Origin: Rhodobacteraceae bacterium QY30
Lineage (GTDB): Bacteria > Pseudomonadota > Alphaproteobacteria > Rhodobacterales > Rhodobacteraceae
DNA: 64,000 bases
Direction: 5' to 3'
NCBI GenBank assembly: GCA_002356635.1
Contig: CP023454.1
Coordinates: 310,001 to 374,000, forward strand
Shown: piece after piece, positions 56,289-64,000 of the stretch
How the letters are laid out: each line of letters opens with the position of its first letter
Numbering within the stretch: the stretch's first letter is position 1
Notes under the pieces: model-generated
The model's input: only the letters and a program-made list of their open reading frames with translations
Databases searched by the model: none
Told to the model about the DNA's origin: nothing
Position numbers and translations under genes: made by a program

Positions 56289-56993
56289 TCAGGCGAAAGC
56301 GGCGGCGAGGGCCATTTCGACCATTTCGCCGAAGCTTTGCTCACGGTCCAGGGCGGGCAGGGCTTCGTGGGTCAGCAGGTGGTCCGAGATCGTCAGGATC
56401 GCCAAGGCCCGAACCCCGTGGCGTGCAGCAACGGTGTACAACTCGGCCGCCTCCATTTCCACGCAAAGAATGCCGTGGCGCTGCATGACCTCGTTCAGGT
56501 CGGGGCGTTCGTCATAGAACACGTCCGAGGAATAGATCCCGCCGACATGAAGCCGCGTGCCCTTCGCTTCTCCGGCCAGGACGGCATTGCGCAAAAGGGT
56601 GAAATCGGCGGTGGGGGCGAAGTTCACCTCTCGGAACATTCCGCGCGAGGGGGTGGAGAGCGTGGTGGCCGACATTGCCACCACAACGTCGCGGATCTTG
56701 ACATGCGGCTGCATCGCGCCGGCCGAACCGATGCGGATCAAGGTCCGCGCGCCGTAGTCGCGGATCAGTTCGTTGGCGTAGATCGACAGCGACGGCATCC
56801 CCATCCCCGACCCCTGGATGGTAACGCGATGGCCGTTCCACGTCCCGGTGTAGCCCAGCATGCCACGCACCTGGTTGATGCAGGTGGCATCCTTCAGGAA
56901 GGTTTCGGCGGCCCAGCGGGCGCGGTAGGGATCGCCCGGCATCAGGACGGTTTCGGCAATCTCGCCCGGTCTTGCGCCGATATGGGTGGACAT
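56289..56993 (-). CDS. deoD: purine-nucleoside phosphorylase
   Basis: A 234-residue hexameric-type phosphorylase that splits purine nucleosides with phosphate. Seen: the N-terminal [49 protein letters not shown] and the catalytic aspartate in [13 protein letters not shown] 56993 is the family start, with GGAG upstream. It is 24 bp from the ABC permease gene on the same strand and divergent from recO. Confidence 0.95.
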   Translation of the reverse strand: MSTHIGARPGEIAETVLMPGDPYRARWAAETFLKDATCINQVRGMLGYTGTWNGHRVTIQGSGMGMPSLSIYANELIRDYGARTLIRIGSAGAMQPHVKIRDVVVAMSATTLSTPSRGMFREVNFAPTADFTLLRNAVLAGEAKGTRLHVGGIYSSDVFYDERPDLNEVMQRHGILCVEMEAAELYTVAARHGVRALAILTISDHLLTHEALPALDREQSFGEMVEMALAAAFA

Positions 56994-57115
56994 TCGCTGC
57001 TCCGTCTTTGGATTTGGCCGACTTTCCCGCGCGGGCGGCGGCGGATCAAGGATGCTTCGCGGCGGAAGGCGGATTATCCTTCGGGCCGGGGCCAACCCGC
57101 AACAAGGGAACAGCG

Positions 57116-57832
57116 ATGGACTGGCAGGACGAAGGCGCGATCCTTTCCGTGCGCCCGCATGGCGAAAGCTCGGCCATCGTCGAGGCGTTCACGGCGGGGC
57201 ACGGCCGACACGCCGGGGTGGTGCGTGGGGGGGCGTCGCGCAAGATCGCGCCCGCGCTGATGCCCGGGGCTCAAGTGGCGCTGACCTGGCGGGCGCGGCT
57301 GGACCAGCATATCGGCACCTTTACGGTGGAGCCGGTGACAAGCCGGGCCGCGATCCTGTCGGACCGGCTGGCGCTGATGGGCCTGAACGCGGTCTGCGCG
57401 CTGTTGCACGTCACCCTGCCCGAACGCGAGCCGCATGAAGCGCTGTATGCCGCCTCGGTCGCGCTGCTGGACCGGCTCGCCGCGGGACCGGACTGGCCCA
57501 GCGACTATCTGCGGTGGGAGGCGAAGCTGCTGGAGGATCTGGGATATGGGCTGGACCTGGGGCGCTGCGCCGTCACGGGCACGCGCGACGACCTGGCCTT
57601 TGTCAGTCCGCGAACGGGGCGGGCGGTGTCAACCGCGGGGGCCGGCGAATGGGCGGACCGGCTTCTGCCGCTGCCGGCGGTGCTGCTGGGGCAGGGCCGG
57701 GGGTTGCCGGCCGAGGTGGTCGCGGGCCTGCGGACGACCGGGCATTTCCTGGAACGGCTGATGGCCGACCTGGGCCACCGGCCCCTGCCCGAGGCACGCC
57801 GGAGGCTGATCGAAGCGCTGGCGGGGATGTGA
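57116..57832 (+). CDS. recO: DNA repair protein RecO
   Basis: A 238-residue recombination mediator that helps load RecA on gapped DNA. The N-terminal OB fold is seen ([34 protein letters not shown]); the helical C-terminal part has [25 protein letters not shown]. The zinc cysteines of some RecO proteins are mostly absent here (only one is in that segment). AAGGGAA precedes the ATG. A terminator follows 15 bp after the stop. Confidence 0.92.
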   Translation: MDWQDEGAILSVRPHGESSAIVEAFTAGHGRHAGVVRGGASRKIAPALMPGAQVALTWRARLDQHIGTFTVEPVTSRAAILSDRLALMGLNAVCALLHVTLPEREPHEALYAASVALLDRLAAGPDWPSDYLRWEAKLLEDLGYGLDLGRCAVTGTRDDLAFVSPRTGRAVSTAGAGEWADRLLPLPAVLLGQGRGLPAEVVAGLRTTGHFLERLMADLGHRPLPEARRRLIEALAGM

Positions 57833-57847
57833 CGTGCCCCAAAACGA

Positions 57848-57875
57848 AACCGGCGCCCGTTGCGGGGCGCCGGTT
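57848..57875. terminator. convergent hairpin terminator recO / pckA
   Basis: Perfect 11-bp stem AACCGGCGCCC / GGGCGCCGGTT with a 6-base loop, flanked by A/T tracts on both sides (AAAACGAA left, GCGTTTCG right). Confidence 0.8.
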
Positions 57876-57895
57876 GCGTTTCGATGGAGGGAGGA

Positions 57896-59503
57896 TCAGG
57901 CCGCGCCGCCGATGACGGCCGCTTTCACATCCGCGTCGATGTAGGGCACATACTGGGCGAAGTTCTCCGAGAACATGCCGACCAGCTTCTTCACCTGCGC
58001 GTCGAAGGCGGCCTTGTCGGCCCAGGTCGAGCGAGGATCCAGCAGCGTCGAATCGACGCCCGGCACTTCGACAGGCACCTCGAAACCGAAGTTCGGATCC
58101 TTGCGGAACGTCACCTTGCCGAGCGAACCGTCCAGCGCCGCAGTCAGAAGGGCCCGGGTGGCGCGGATCGGCATCCGCTTGCCCACGCCGAAGGCGCCGC
58201 CGGTCCAGCCGGTGTTGACCAGCCAGCAGGTTGCGCCGGTCTGGGCGATCTTCTGTTGCAGAAGCTTGCCATAGACTTCGGGCCGGCGCGGCATGAAGGG
58301 CGCGCCGAAGCAGGTCGAGAAGGTCGGGATCGGTTCGGTGACGCCAACCTCGGTGCCCGGGGTCTTGGACGTGAAGCCGGACAGGAAGTGATACATGGCC
58401 TGCGCCGGGCTCAGCCGCGCGATCGGCGGCAGGACGCCGTAGGCATCGCAGGTCAGCATGATGACGTTCTTCGGGTGGCCCCCCAGCGCGGTCGGCGATG
58501 CGTTGGAGATATACTCCAGCGGGTAGGCGCAGCGCATGTTGTCGGTCAGGCTGTTGTCTTCGAAATCCAGGTCCAGCGTTTCGGGATCGAAGATCATGTT
58601 CTCGATCACGGTGCCGAACTTTTCGGTCGTGGCATAGATCTCGGGCTCCGCCTCGGCGGACAGGTTTATGGTCTTGGCGTAGCAGCCGCCTTCGAAGTTG
58701 AAGGTGCCCTTGTCCGACCAGCCGTGTTCGTCGTCGCCGATCAGCGTGCGGGACGGATCGGCCGAAAGCGTGGTCTTGCCGGTGCCCGACAGGCCGAAGA
58801 ACACGGCGGTTTCGTCGGTATTGCCGATGGCATGGTTGGCCGAACAGTGCATCGCCATCACACCCTTGCCGGGCAGGATGTAGTTCAACAGCGTGAAGAC
58901 CGATTTCTTGTTTTCGCCGGCATAGGCGGTGTTGGCGATCAGGATCAGCTTCTTGTCGAAGTTCAGCGCGATCACGGTTTCGCTGCGGCAGCCGTGCAGG
59001 GCGGGGTTCGCCTTGAAGCTGGGGCAGTTGATGATGGTGAATTCAGGGATGAAATCGTTCAGCTCATCCCGGCTGGGACGGCGCAGCAGGTGGCGGATGA
59101 ACAGGCCGTGCCAGGCCAGTTCCGACACGACGCGCACGTCCAGGCGATGTTCGGGATCGGCGCCGCCGAACAGGTCCTGGACGAAATAGTCCCGGCCCTT
59201 CATGTGGTCGAGCATGTCGGCATGAAGCCGGTCAAAGGCCGCCGGATCCATCGGGCGGTTGTTTTCCCACCAGATCGAATCCTCGACCGACGGGGTGCGG
59301 ACGACGAATTTGTCCTTGGGCGACCGGCCCGTGTGCTTGCCCGTGGTCACCAGGAATGAGCCACCCTTGCCCAGGTTGCCTTCGCCGCGCTGGAGCGCCT
59401 GTTCGATCAGCGAAGGTTCGAGCAGGTTGTAGTAGACGCGGCCAAGCCCCGTGATCCCTTGGTCTTCCAGGCGGTGCGCAGGATTAACCCGTCCAATGAT
59501 CAT
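57896..59503 (-). CDS. pckA: phosphoenolpyruvate carboxykinase (ATP)
   Basis: A 535-residue enzyme that decarboxylates and phosphorylates oxaloacetate to PEP, the entry to gluconeogenesis. Seen: [14 protein letters not shown], the kinase P-loop [22 protein letters not shown] with the metal aspartates, and [15 protein letters not shown]. Growth on acetate via the acs and ethylmalonyl-CoA genes in this window would need it. GGGAG precedes ATG 59503. A 367-bp region separates it from chvI. Confidence 0.96.
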   Translation of the reverse strand: MIIGRVNPAHRLEDQGITGLGRVYYNLLEPSLIEQALQRGEGNLGKGGSFLVTTGKHTGRSPKDKFVVRTPSVEDSIWWENNRPMDPAAFDRLHADMLDHMKGRDYFVQDLFGGADPEHRLDVRVVSELAWHGLFIRHLLRRPSRDELNDFIPEFTIINCPSFKANPALHGCRSETVIALNFDKKLILIANTAYAGENKKSVFTLLNYILPGKGVMAMHCSANHAIGNTDETAVFFGLSGTGKTTLSADPSRTLIGDDEHGWSDKGTFNFEGGCYAKTINLSAEAEPEIYATTEKFGTVIENMIFDPETLDLDFEDNSLTDNMRCAYPLEYISNASPTALGGHPKNVIMLTCDAYGVLPPIARLSPAQAMYHFLSGFTSKTPGTEVGVTEPIPTFSTCFGAPFMPRRPEVYGKLLQQKIAQTGATCWLVNTGWTGGAFGVGKRMPIRATRALLTAALDGSLGKVTFRKDPNFGFEVPVEVPGVDSTLLDPRSTWADKAAFDAQVKKLVGMFSENFAQYVPYIDADVKAAVIGGAA

Positions 59504-59870
59504 TGTTTCGCTCCCGTATCGCCGTGCGTGCGGCTGTCGCAGATTGTCTGAGGGATGGACCAATAGGTCCTACGGCGCCGGAACCGCGCCTGCATCTGCT
59601 ATAGCATGCCGCCAGAGCCTTGAACCAGAAGGCTTTTTTGACGTTAGCGCAATCAATACACGTTTAGCGCAACCATCACGGACCCGTGGGGCGAGATTGT
59701 GGCAACTGTAGTGGGTCAAGCGACAAATCGGCCAAACAATCGGCTTTTTTGCATGTTGTGAATAAGTTCATAGACGTGATTCGTGTTTACCAGTTGATTC
59801 ACCCTGTCCGAACACCCAAAAGGACTGAAATTCGGCTGGAAACGACGAGAGCAGACAAGGGACAGCAGAT
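59504..59870. other. 367-bp divergent regulatory region pckA / chvI
   Basis: No gene was recognised. It is distinctly less GC-rich than its surroundings between about 59630 and 59800. It holds the direct repeat at 59641-59675 and a minus-strand TATAGC (-10-like) near 59620 on the pckA side. On the right side it carries the GGGACAG ribosome binding site of chvI. Promoter hexamers for chvI were not resolved. Confidence 0.5.
59641..59675. promoter_or_regulatory. direct repeat, candidate LacI-type operator of pckA
   Basis: ACGTTAGCGCAATCA and ACGTTTAGCGCAACCA, with the shared AGCGCAA cores exactly 20 bp apart. CGTTAGCGCAATCA matches 11 of 14 positions of the palindrome TGTTAGCGCTAACA, a LacI-family type of site. 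As I recall, the LacI-family regulator CceR controls pckA and other central carbon genes in Rhodobacter through sites of this kind; that link is unverified here. Confidence 0.45.
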
Positions 59871-60572
59871 ATGTCGCGGATTGCACTGGTTGACGATGAC
59901 AGGAACATCCTGACCTCAGTCTCCATGACCCTTGAGGCCGAAGGCTTCGAGGTCGAGACCTACAACGACGGCCAGTCGGCGCTGGACGCCTTCAACAAGC
60001 GTCTGCCGGACATGGCTGTCCTCGATATCAAGATGCCGCGGATGGACGGGATGGACCTGCTGCAGCGCCTGCGGCAGAAAACCTCGATGCCCGTCATCTT
60101 CCTGACATCGAAGGACGACGAGATCGACGAGGTTCTGGGCCTGAGGATGGGGGCGGACGACTATGTGAAGAAGCCGTTCTCGCAGCGGCTGCTGGTCGAA
60201 CGGATCCGGGCCCTGCTGCGCCGGCAGGACGCCATTGCCACGGGCGAGGTCGCGACGACCGAGGAAACCAAGATCATGACGCGTGGCGCGTTGACGATGG
60301 ACCCGCTGCGCCATTCCGTCAGCTGGAAGGGCCGCGACGTGGCGCTGACGGTGACCGAATTCCTGCTGCTGCAGGCGCTGGCCCAGCGTCCGGGCTTCGT
60401 GAAAAGCCGCGATCAGCTGATGGACGTGGCCTATGACGATCAGGTCTATGTCGACGACCGCACGATCGACAGCCATATCAAGCGGCTTCGCAAGAAGATG
60501 CGCACCGTGGACGATGACTTCTCGGCCATCGAGACCCTGTACGGGATTGGCTATCGTTACAACGAAGAATGA
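59871..60572 (+). CDS. chvI: response regulator ChvI
   Basis: A 233-residue OmpR-type DNA-binding regulator. The receiver domain has D8-D9 acidic residues, phospho-acceptor D52 in LDIKMP, TSKDDE and the switch lysine in VKKPFS. The winged-helix domain from about 135 has [13 protein letters not shown] and [15 protein letters not shown]. The sequence is very close to ChvI/ExoI of alphaproteobacteria, which control envelope, acid and host responses. It overlaps chvG by ATGA. Confidence 0.95.
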   Translation: MSRIALVDDDRNILTSVSMTLEAEGFEVETYNDGQSALDAFNKRLPDMAVLDIKMPRMDGMDLLQRLRQKTSMPVIFLTSKDDEIDEVLGLRMGADDYVKKPFSQRLLVERIRALLRRQDAIATGEVATTEETKIMTRGALTMDPLRHSVSWKGRDVALTVTEFLLLQALAQRPGFVKSRDQLMDVAYDDQVYVDDRTIDSHIKRLRKKMRTVDDDFSAIETLYGIGYRYNEE

Positions 60573-62296
60573 CGCCCACCACGGGGGATGGCGTGCGCGA
60601 CGGCAAGGCATCGCGGAAGGCGGAGCTGGTCCTTGGAGAGGACTGGCTGGCCGCCGACGGGCTCGTTGACAGCGAGCTGAAGGCCGGGCGCGAGCGCCGG
60701 AGCCTGATCTCGCTTAACCGTTCGCCGCTGGCGCGCAAGATCATCACCTTCAATCTGGTCGCCATGCTGGTGCTGGTGGCGGGGGTGCTTTACCTCAACC
60801 CGTTTCGGGAAAGCCTGGTCCTGCAACGCGAAAACGGCCTGGTTGCCGAGGCGCGGCTGGTCGCGGACGTGTTCGAGGCACGGCTGCCAGCCAGCGGGCC
60901 CGTGGACCTGTCGGATCCGGCGGTCCTGGATGCGGCTGGGATCCTGCGCGGCCTGAACCTGTCGGACCGGGTGGAGTTGTTCGTCTACGATCCGACCGGG
61001 GCCAAGGTCGGCCAGGCGCGGGGCGTGGCCCGCACCGACGACGTGATCGGCATCGCGCGCGAGGACGGGCGGTCGATCATCATTACCGAGATGCTGAAGA
61101 AGCTGTGGGACGGTCTGGCGGCGCTGCTGTCGCCCCGGGATGGCGAGACCGATACCAGCCTTGCCGAGGCGGCGGTGCGCGACCTGCTGTCCGCCACCCT
61201 GAAGGGCCAGACGCATGTGCGCGCCGGGCAGGGCGTGACCGGCGACACGCAGTTCGTCGTGACGACGCCGATCCGGCAGGGAAGCCTTGTCGTCGGGGCC
61301 GTCGCGCTCAGTTCCAGGGCCGGAGAGGTCGATCAGCTGGTGCGGATCGAGCGGGAGCAGGTTCTGCAGATGTTCCTGATCGCCATCGTCGTCTCGATCG
61401 GCCTCAGCCTGGTTCTGGCGTCGACCATCGCCAACCCGCTGTCCGATCTGGCGGCGGCGGCAGAACTGGGGCGCGACAAGAATGCCCGCAAGATGTCGCC
61501 CAATCGGGTCCGCATCCCCGACCTGACCGCCCGCCCCGACGAGATCGGGCGTCTGTCCGGTGCGATGCGCGGCATGGTGGCGGCGCTGTATGACCGGATC
61601 GAGTCGAACGAACAGTTTGCGGCTGACGTGGCGCATGAGATCAAGAACCCGCTGGCCAGCCTGCGTTCGGCCGTGGGCACGCTGCGGGTGGCCAAGCGCG
61701 ACGACCAGCGCGACAAGCTTCTGGACGTGATCGAACATGACGTGCGTCGGCTGGACCGTCTGGTCAGCGACATCTCGAATGCCTCGCGGCTGGACAGCGA
61801 ACTGGTGAAGGAAGAGGAAGAGACCTTCAACCTGCTGAAGATGCTGGGCAACATCACCGAGTATCTGGGCCAGGAGGCGCGCCAGAAGGGCGTGGACTTC
61901 ATCGCCGACCTGCCGCCCGAGCCAATCGTCATCACCGGGCTGGAGGGCCGTCTGGCGCAGGTGTTCGTCAATCTGATCACCAACGCGATTTCCTTCTGCG
62001 AGGATGGCGATGCGGTGCGCGTCTGGGCCCGCAAGCGGGAAAACCGGGTGCTGGTCGTGGTCGAGGATACCGGACCGGGGATTCCGGACCAGGCGCTTCA
62101 GAAGATCTTCAAGCGGTTCTATTCGGAACGTCCGCCGGGGCAGTTCGGGGAACATTCGGGGCTGGGTCTGGCGATTTCAAAGCAGATCGTCGAGGCGCAT
62201 GGCGGCGTGATCTGGGCCGAGAACATCCGGCCGACCGACGCCGACATCACATCGGACCCGCTGGGCGCGCGGTTCGTCGTGGGCCTGCCGGTGTGA
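60569..62296 (+). CDS. chvG: sensor histidine kinase ChvG
   Basis: A 575-residue inner-membrane kinase. Two membrane helices (about 58-75 and 268-290) enclose a periplasmic sensor domain of about 190 residues. A HAMP domain follows, then the phospho-acceptor H356 in [11 protein letters not shown], the N box [14 protein letters not shown]1 DTGPGIP and G2 SGLGLAIS. In relatives the periplasmic part binds ExoR, which represses the kinase; exoR is not in this window. Confidence 0.95.
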   Translation: MTPTTGDGVRDGKASRKAELVLGEDWLAADGLVDSELKAGRERRSLISLNRSPLARKIITFNLVAMLVLVAGVLYLNPFRESLVLQRENGLVAEARLVADVFEARLPASGPVDLSDPAVLDAAGILRGLNLSDRVELFVYDPTGAKVGQARGVARTDDVIGIAREDGRSIIITEMLKKLWDGLAALLSPRDGETDTSLAEAAVRDLLSATLKGQTHVRAGQGVTGDTQFVVTTPIRQGSLVVGAVALSSRAGEVDQLVRIEREQVLQMFLIAIVVSIGLSLVLASTIANPLSDLAAAAELGRDKNARKMSPNRVRIPDLTARPDEIGRLSGAMRGMVAALYDRIESNEQFAADVAHEIKNPLASLRSAVGTLRVAKRDDQRDKLLDVIEHDVRRLDRLVSDISNASRLDSELVKEEEETFNLLKMLGNITEYLGQEARQKGVDFIADLPPEPIVITGLEGRLAQVFVNLITNAISFCEDGDAVRVWARKRENRVLVVVEDTGPGIPDQALQKIFKRFYSERPPGQFGEHSGLGLAISKQIVEAHGGVIWAENIRPTDADITSDPLGARFVVGLPV

Positions 62297-62727
62297 CGGG
62301 CGGGGCCGCGCCCGAAACGATCCTTCATGCCGGGTGCGTGGCGCTGGACGGGCGGGGGCTTCTGATCCTTGGGCCATCCGGGTCGGGCAAGTCCTCTCTG
62401 GCGCTGCAACTGATGGCGCTGGGCTGCGGGCTGGTGGCCGATGACCGGACGATGCTGACCCGTCTGGAGGGGCAACTGCTGGCCGACTGCCCGGACACGA
62501 TCCGGGGCCGGATCGAGGCGCGGGGCGTCGGTATCCTGATCGCACCTCCCGCGGGGCCCGTGCCGGTGGCCGCCGCCGTAGACCTGGGCATTCCCGAAGC
62601 CAAGCGCCTGCCGCCCGAACGTCACACAACCATCCTGGGCCTGTCGCTGCCGGTTCTTCACAATGTCGCATCTCCGGCTTTTCCCGCCGCCCTACTGCAC
62701 TATCTAAGGGCAGGACGCGCCCCATGA
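62293..62727 (+). CDS. hprK: HPr kinase/phosphorylase, short alphaproteobacterial form
   Basis: A 144-residue protein equal to the catalytic half only of the Gram-positive enzyme. The P-loop is GPSGSGKS at 27-34, followed by [14 protein letters not shown] with the catalytic aspartates and [13 protein letters not shown], the HprK signature. It phosphorylates a serine of the PTS protein HPr. The GTG start overlaps the chvG stop (GTGA), and the end overlaps rapZ, so the signalling genes are translationally linked. The missing N-terminal domain is normal for this class. Confidence 0.9.
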   Translation: MTGGAAPETILHAGCVALDGRGLLILGPSGSGKSSLALQLMALGCGLVADDRTMLTRLEGQLLADCPDTIRGRIEARGVGILIAPPAGPVPVAAAVDLGIPEAKRLPPERHTTILGLSLPVLHNVASPAFPAALLHYLRAGRAP

Positions 62728-63650
62728 CCGAACAGATGCCCCATTCCCCCCTTTCGGTGCCGCAGGACGCGGCGCAGCAGGTCGTGCTGGTCACCGGCCC
62801 GTCCGGTGCCGGGCGCTCGACCGCGCTCCATGCGCTGGAGGATCTGGGCTACGAGCCGATCGACAATCTGCCGCTGAGCCTGATCCCGCGCCTGCTGGAC
62901 GGGCCGCCGATGGATCGTCCCGTGGCGCTGGGCATCGACGTGCGCAACCGCGACTTTTCCGCCACCGCGCTCGTTGAGATGATCGACGCGCTGGTGGCCA
63001 AGCCTCAGCTTCGGGCCGAAGTTCTGTACCTGGACTGCGCGCTGGGCGAACTGGTCCGCCGCTACGGCGAAACCCGGCGCCGGCATCCGTTGCGGCCCGA
63101 TGTCGCCCCCGAGCAGGGCGCGCGGGAAGAGATCGACCTGCTGGCCCCGGTCCGGGTCCGGGCCGATGTGCTGATCGACACCAGCGACCTGTCGCCCCAC
63201 GACCTGAAGGCCGAACTGGGCCGCTGGTTCGACCGGACGGCGGGCAACCGGATGGCCATTTCGCTGCAGTCGTTTTCCTACAAGCGGGGCGTGCCGCGCG
63301 GTATGGACATGATCTTTGACTGCCGCTTCCTGCGCAATCCGCACTGGGACACGCAACTGCGCCCGCTGGATGGCCGCGACGACCGCGTGTCGGACTATGT
63401 CCGCGCGGATTCGCGCTACGCCGGTTTTCTGGACCGCCTGCGCGATCTGCTGACTTTCGTTCTTCCCGCGCATGTGGAAGAGGGCAAAACCCACCTTGCA
63501 ATCGGCTTTGGATGCACCGGCGGGCAGCATCGGTCGGTCTGTGTGACCGAAACCATGGCCAAACTGCTTGCAGAGGCCGGTTGGCAAGTGTCTATAAGGC
63601 ATCGGGAGCTTGAACGTCGGGCGGTGTCCGCGACGGATTCGGGCGTTTGA
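62724..63650 (+). CDS. rapZ: RNase adapter protein RapZ (YvcJ family)
   Basis: A 308-residue P-loop protein. The N-terminal GPSGAGRS (25-32) is a Walker A with arginine instead of the usual lysine. Typical segments are [40 protein letters not shown] and [12 protein letters not shown] near the C-terminus. In E. coli RapZ steers small-RNA decay to control amino-sugar synthesis; in alphaproteobacteria its role is not established. It overlaps hprK by ATGA and is followed after 14 bp by the PTS EIIA gene. Confidence 0.93.
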   Translation: MTEQMPHSPLSVPQDAAQQVVLVTGPSGAGRSTALHALEDLGYEPIDNLPLSLIPRLLDGPPMDRPVALGIDVRNRDFSATALVEMIDALVAKPQLRAEVLYLDCALGELVRRYGETRRRHPLRPDVAPEQGAREEIDLLAPVRVRADVLIDTSDLSPHDLKAELGRWFDRTAGNRMAISLQSFSYKRGVPRGMDMIFDCRFLRNPHWDTQLRPLDGRDDRVSDYVRADSRYAGFLDRLRDLLTFVLPAHVEEGKTHLAIGFGCTGGQHRSVCVTETMAKLLAEAGWQVSIRHRELERRAVSATDSGV

Positions 63651-63664
63651 TTAGGGTACGTGGC

Positions 63665-64000
63665 TTGATCGGTATCGTGATCGTCGCGCATGGCGGACTG
63701 GCAAGGGAATATCTCTCCGCGGTCGAGCATGTCGTCGGCAAGCAATCCGGCATCCGCGCGATCGCGATCGAGGAAGATCACGACCGTGCCGAGAAGCAGG
63801 CTGAAATCTGCGCTGCCGCCGACGAGGTGGACCAGGGCGCCGGTGTGGTGGTGGTGACCGACATGTTCGGCGGCTCGCCCTCGAACCTGTCCTTGCGGGC
63901 CTGTACGCCCACGGACCGGCAGATCCTTTATGGTGCGAACCTGCCCATGCTGATCAAGCTGGCCAAGTCCCGCGACCTGACGGTGCCCGAGGCGGTGTCC
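63665..64000 (+). CDS. PTS EIIA (mannose/fructose-type) component, 5' part (runs off the window)
   Basis: From the TTG at 63665, with AGGG upstream, the frame is open for 112 codons to the window edge. It reads GIVIVAHGGLAREYLSAVEHVVG and TDMFGGSPSNLSLRA, typical of the mannose-type EIIA that accepts phosphate on a histidine (H9 in VAHGG). No ATG is in frame, so TTG is the likely start. In alphaproteobacteria this EIIA, HprK and HPr form an incomplete regulatory PTS; HPr would be expected next, outside the window. Confidence 0.85.
   Translation, partial: MIGIVIVAHGGLAREYLSAVEHVVGKQSGIRAIAIEEDHDRAEKQAEICAAADEVDQGAGVVVVTDMFGGSPSNLSLRACTPTDRQILYGANLPMLIKLAKSRDLTVPEAVS

Noticed and set aside
59735-59752. 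ATCGGCC / ATCGGCT as a terminator hairpin before chvI
   Set aside because: The two blocks are direct, not inverted, repeats and cannot form a stem despite the T-run that follows.

Overview
The window is chromosomal DNA from a high-GC alphaproteobacterium, most likely a member of the Rhodobacteraceae/Paracoccaceae (Rhodobacter, Paracoccus or Tabrizicola type). The basis is mixed. Nearly every gene has its best remembered counterpart in that family: class I lysyl-tRNA synthetase, ChvI/ChvG with a short HprK, RapZ and a PTS EIIA, a SucB with two lipoyl domains, and ethylmalonyl-CoA pathway genes set between mdh and sdhCDAB. GC is high throughout except in a few short patches. No rRNA, tRNA, CRISPR array, insertion sequence or prophage block was seen.

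Layout. 1-12.7 kb is a mixed block: CDF metal exporter, SH3 protein, 2-hydroxyacid dehydrogenase, exported PRC-barrel protein, a dimethylglycine-dehydrogenase-like flavoprotein, a GH25 lysozyme lipoprotein, and small stress and membrane proteins (Usp behind a perfect FNR box, DUF2892, CspA, DUF3309), then PhnA, a PagL-like protein and EttA. 12.9-22 kb holds nadD-dacB, a TerB-like gene, lysS, a tailspike-like beta-helix protein, a HugZ-like gene and a SulP transporter. 22-27 kb is an acetate module (acs-adk-MHS transporter) behind a very AT-rich leader. 26.8-33.4 kb has truA and a ycjX-GNAT-ycjF-like unit followed by a giant DUF2339 membrane protein.

The metabolic core lies at 33.5-51.7 kb. 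On the minus strand are mdh, a secreted protein of unknown function, sucC-sucD-sucA-sucB, an AT-richer small gene, a MAPEG gene and lpd. On the plus strand are mcl2-nnrU-mch, then sdhC-sdhD-sdhA-(lipoprotein)-(mini-ORF)-sdhB. Together they encode the TCA steps from 2-oxoglutarate to fumarate plus malate dehydrogenase, and two steps of the ethylmalonyl-CoA pathway that feed acetyl-CoA carbon into malate. Acs and PckA supply entry of acetate and exit to gluconeogenesis. The sucC and sdhC promoter regions share a pair of GTGATCAC palindromes set exactly 21 bp apart, the strongest unexplained regulatory signal I found.

51.8-64 kb holds a zinc-ribbon membrane peptide with a DUF1989 enzyme, a dipeptide-type ABC transporter without an adjacent binding protein, deoD, recO, pckA, and the overlapping chvI-chvG-hprK-rapZ-EIIA signalling cluster, which runs off the right end.

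No clearly new multi-gene defence or biosynthetic system is visible. The most promising leads are the paired-palindrome operator, the acs leader, the unknown proteins embedded in the TCA operons, and the tailspike-like protein.
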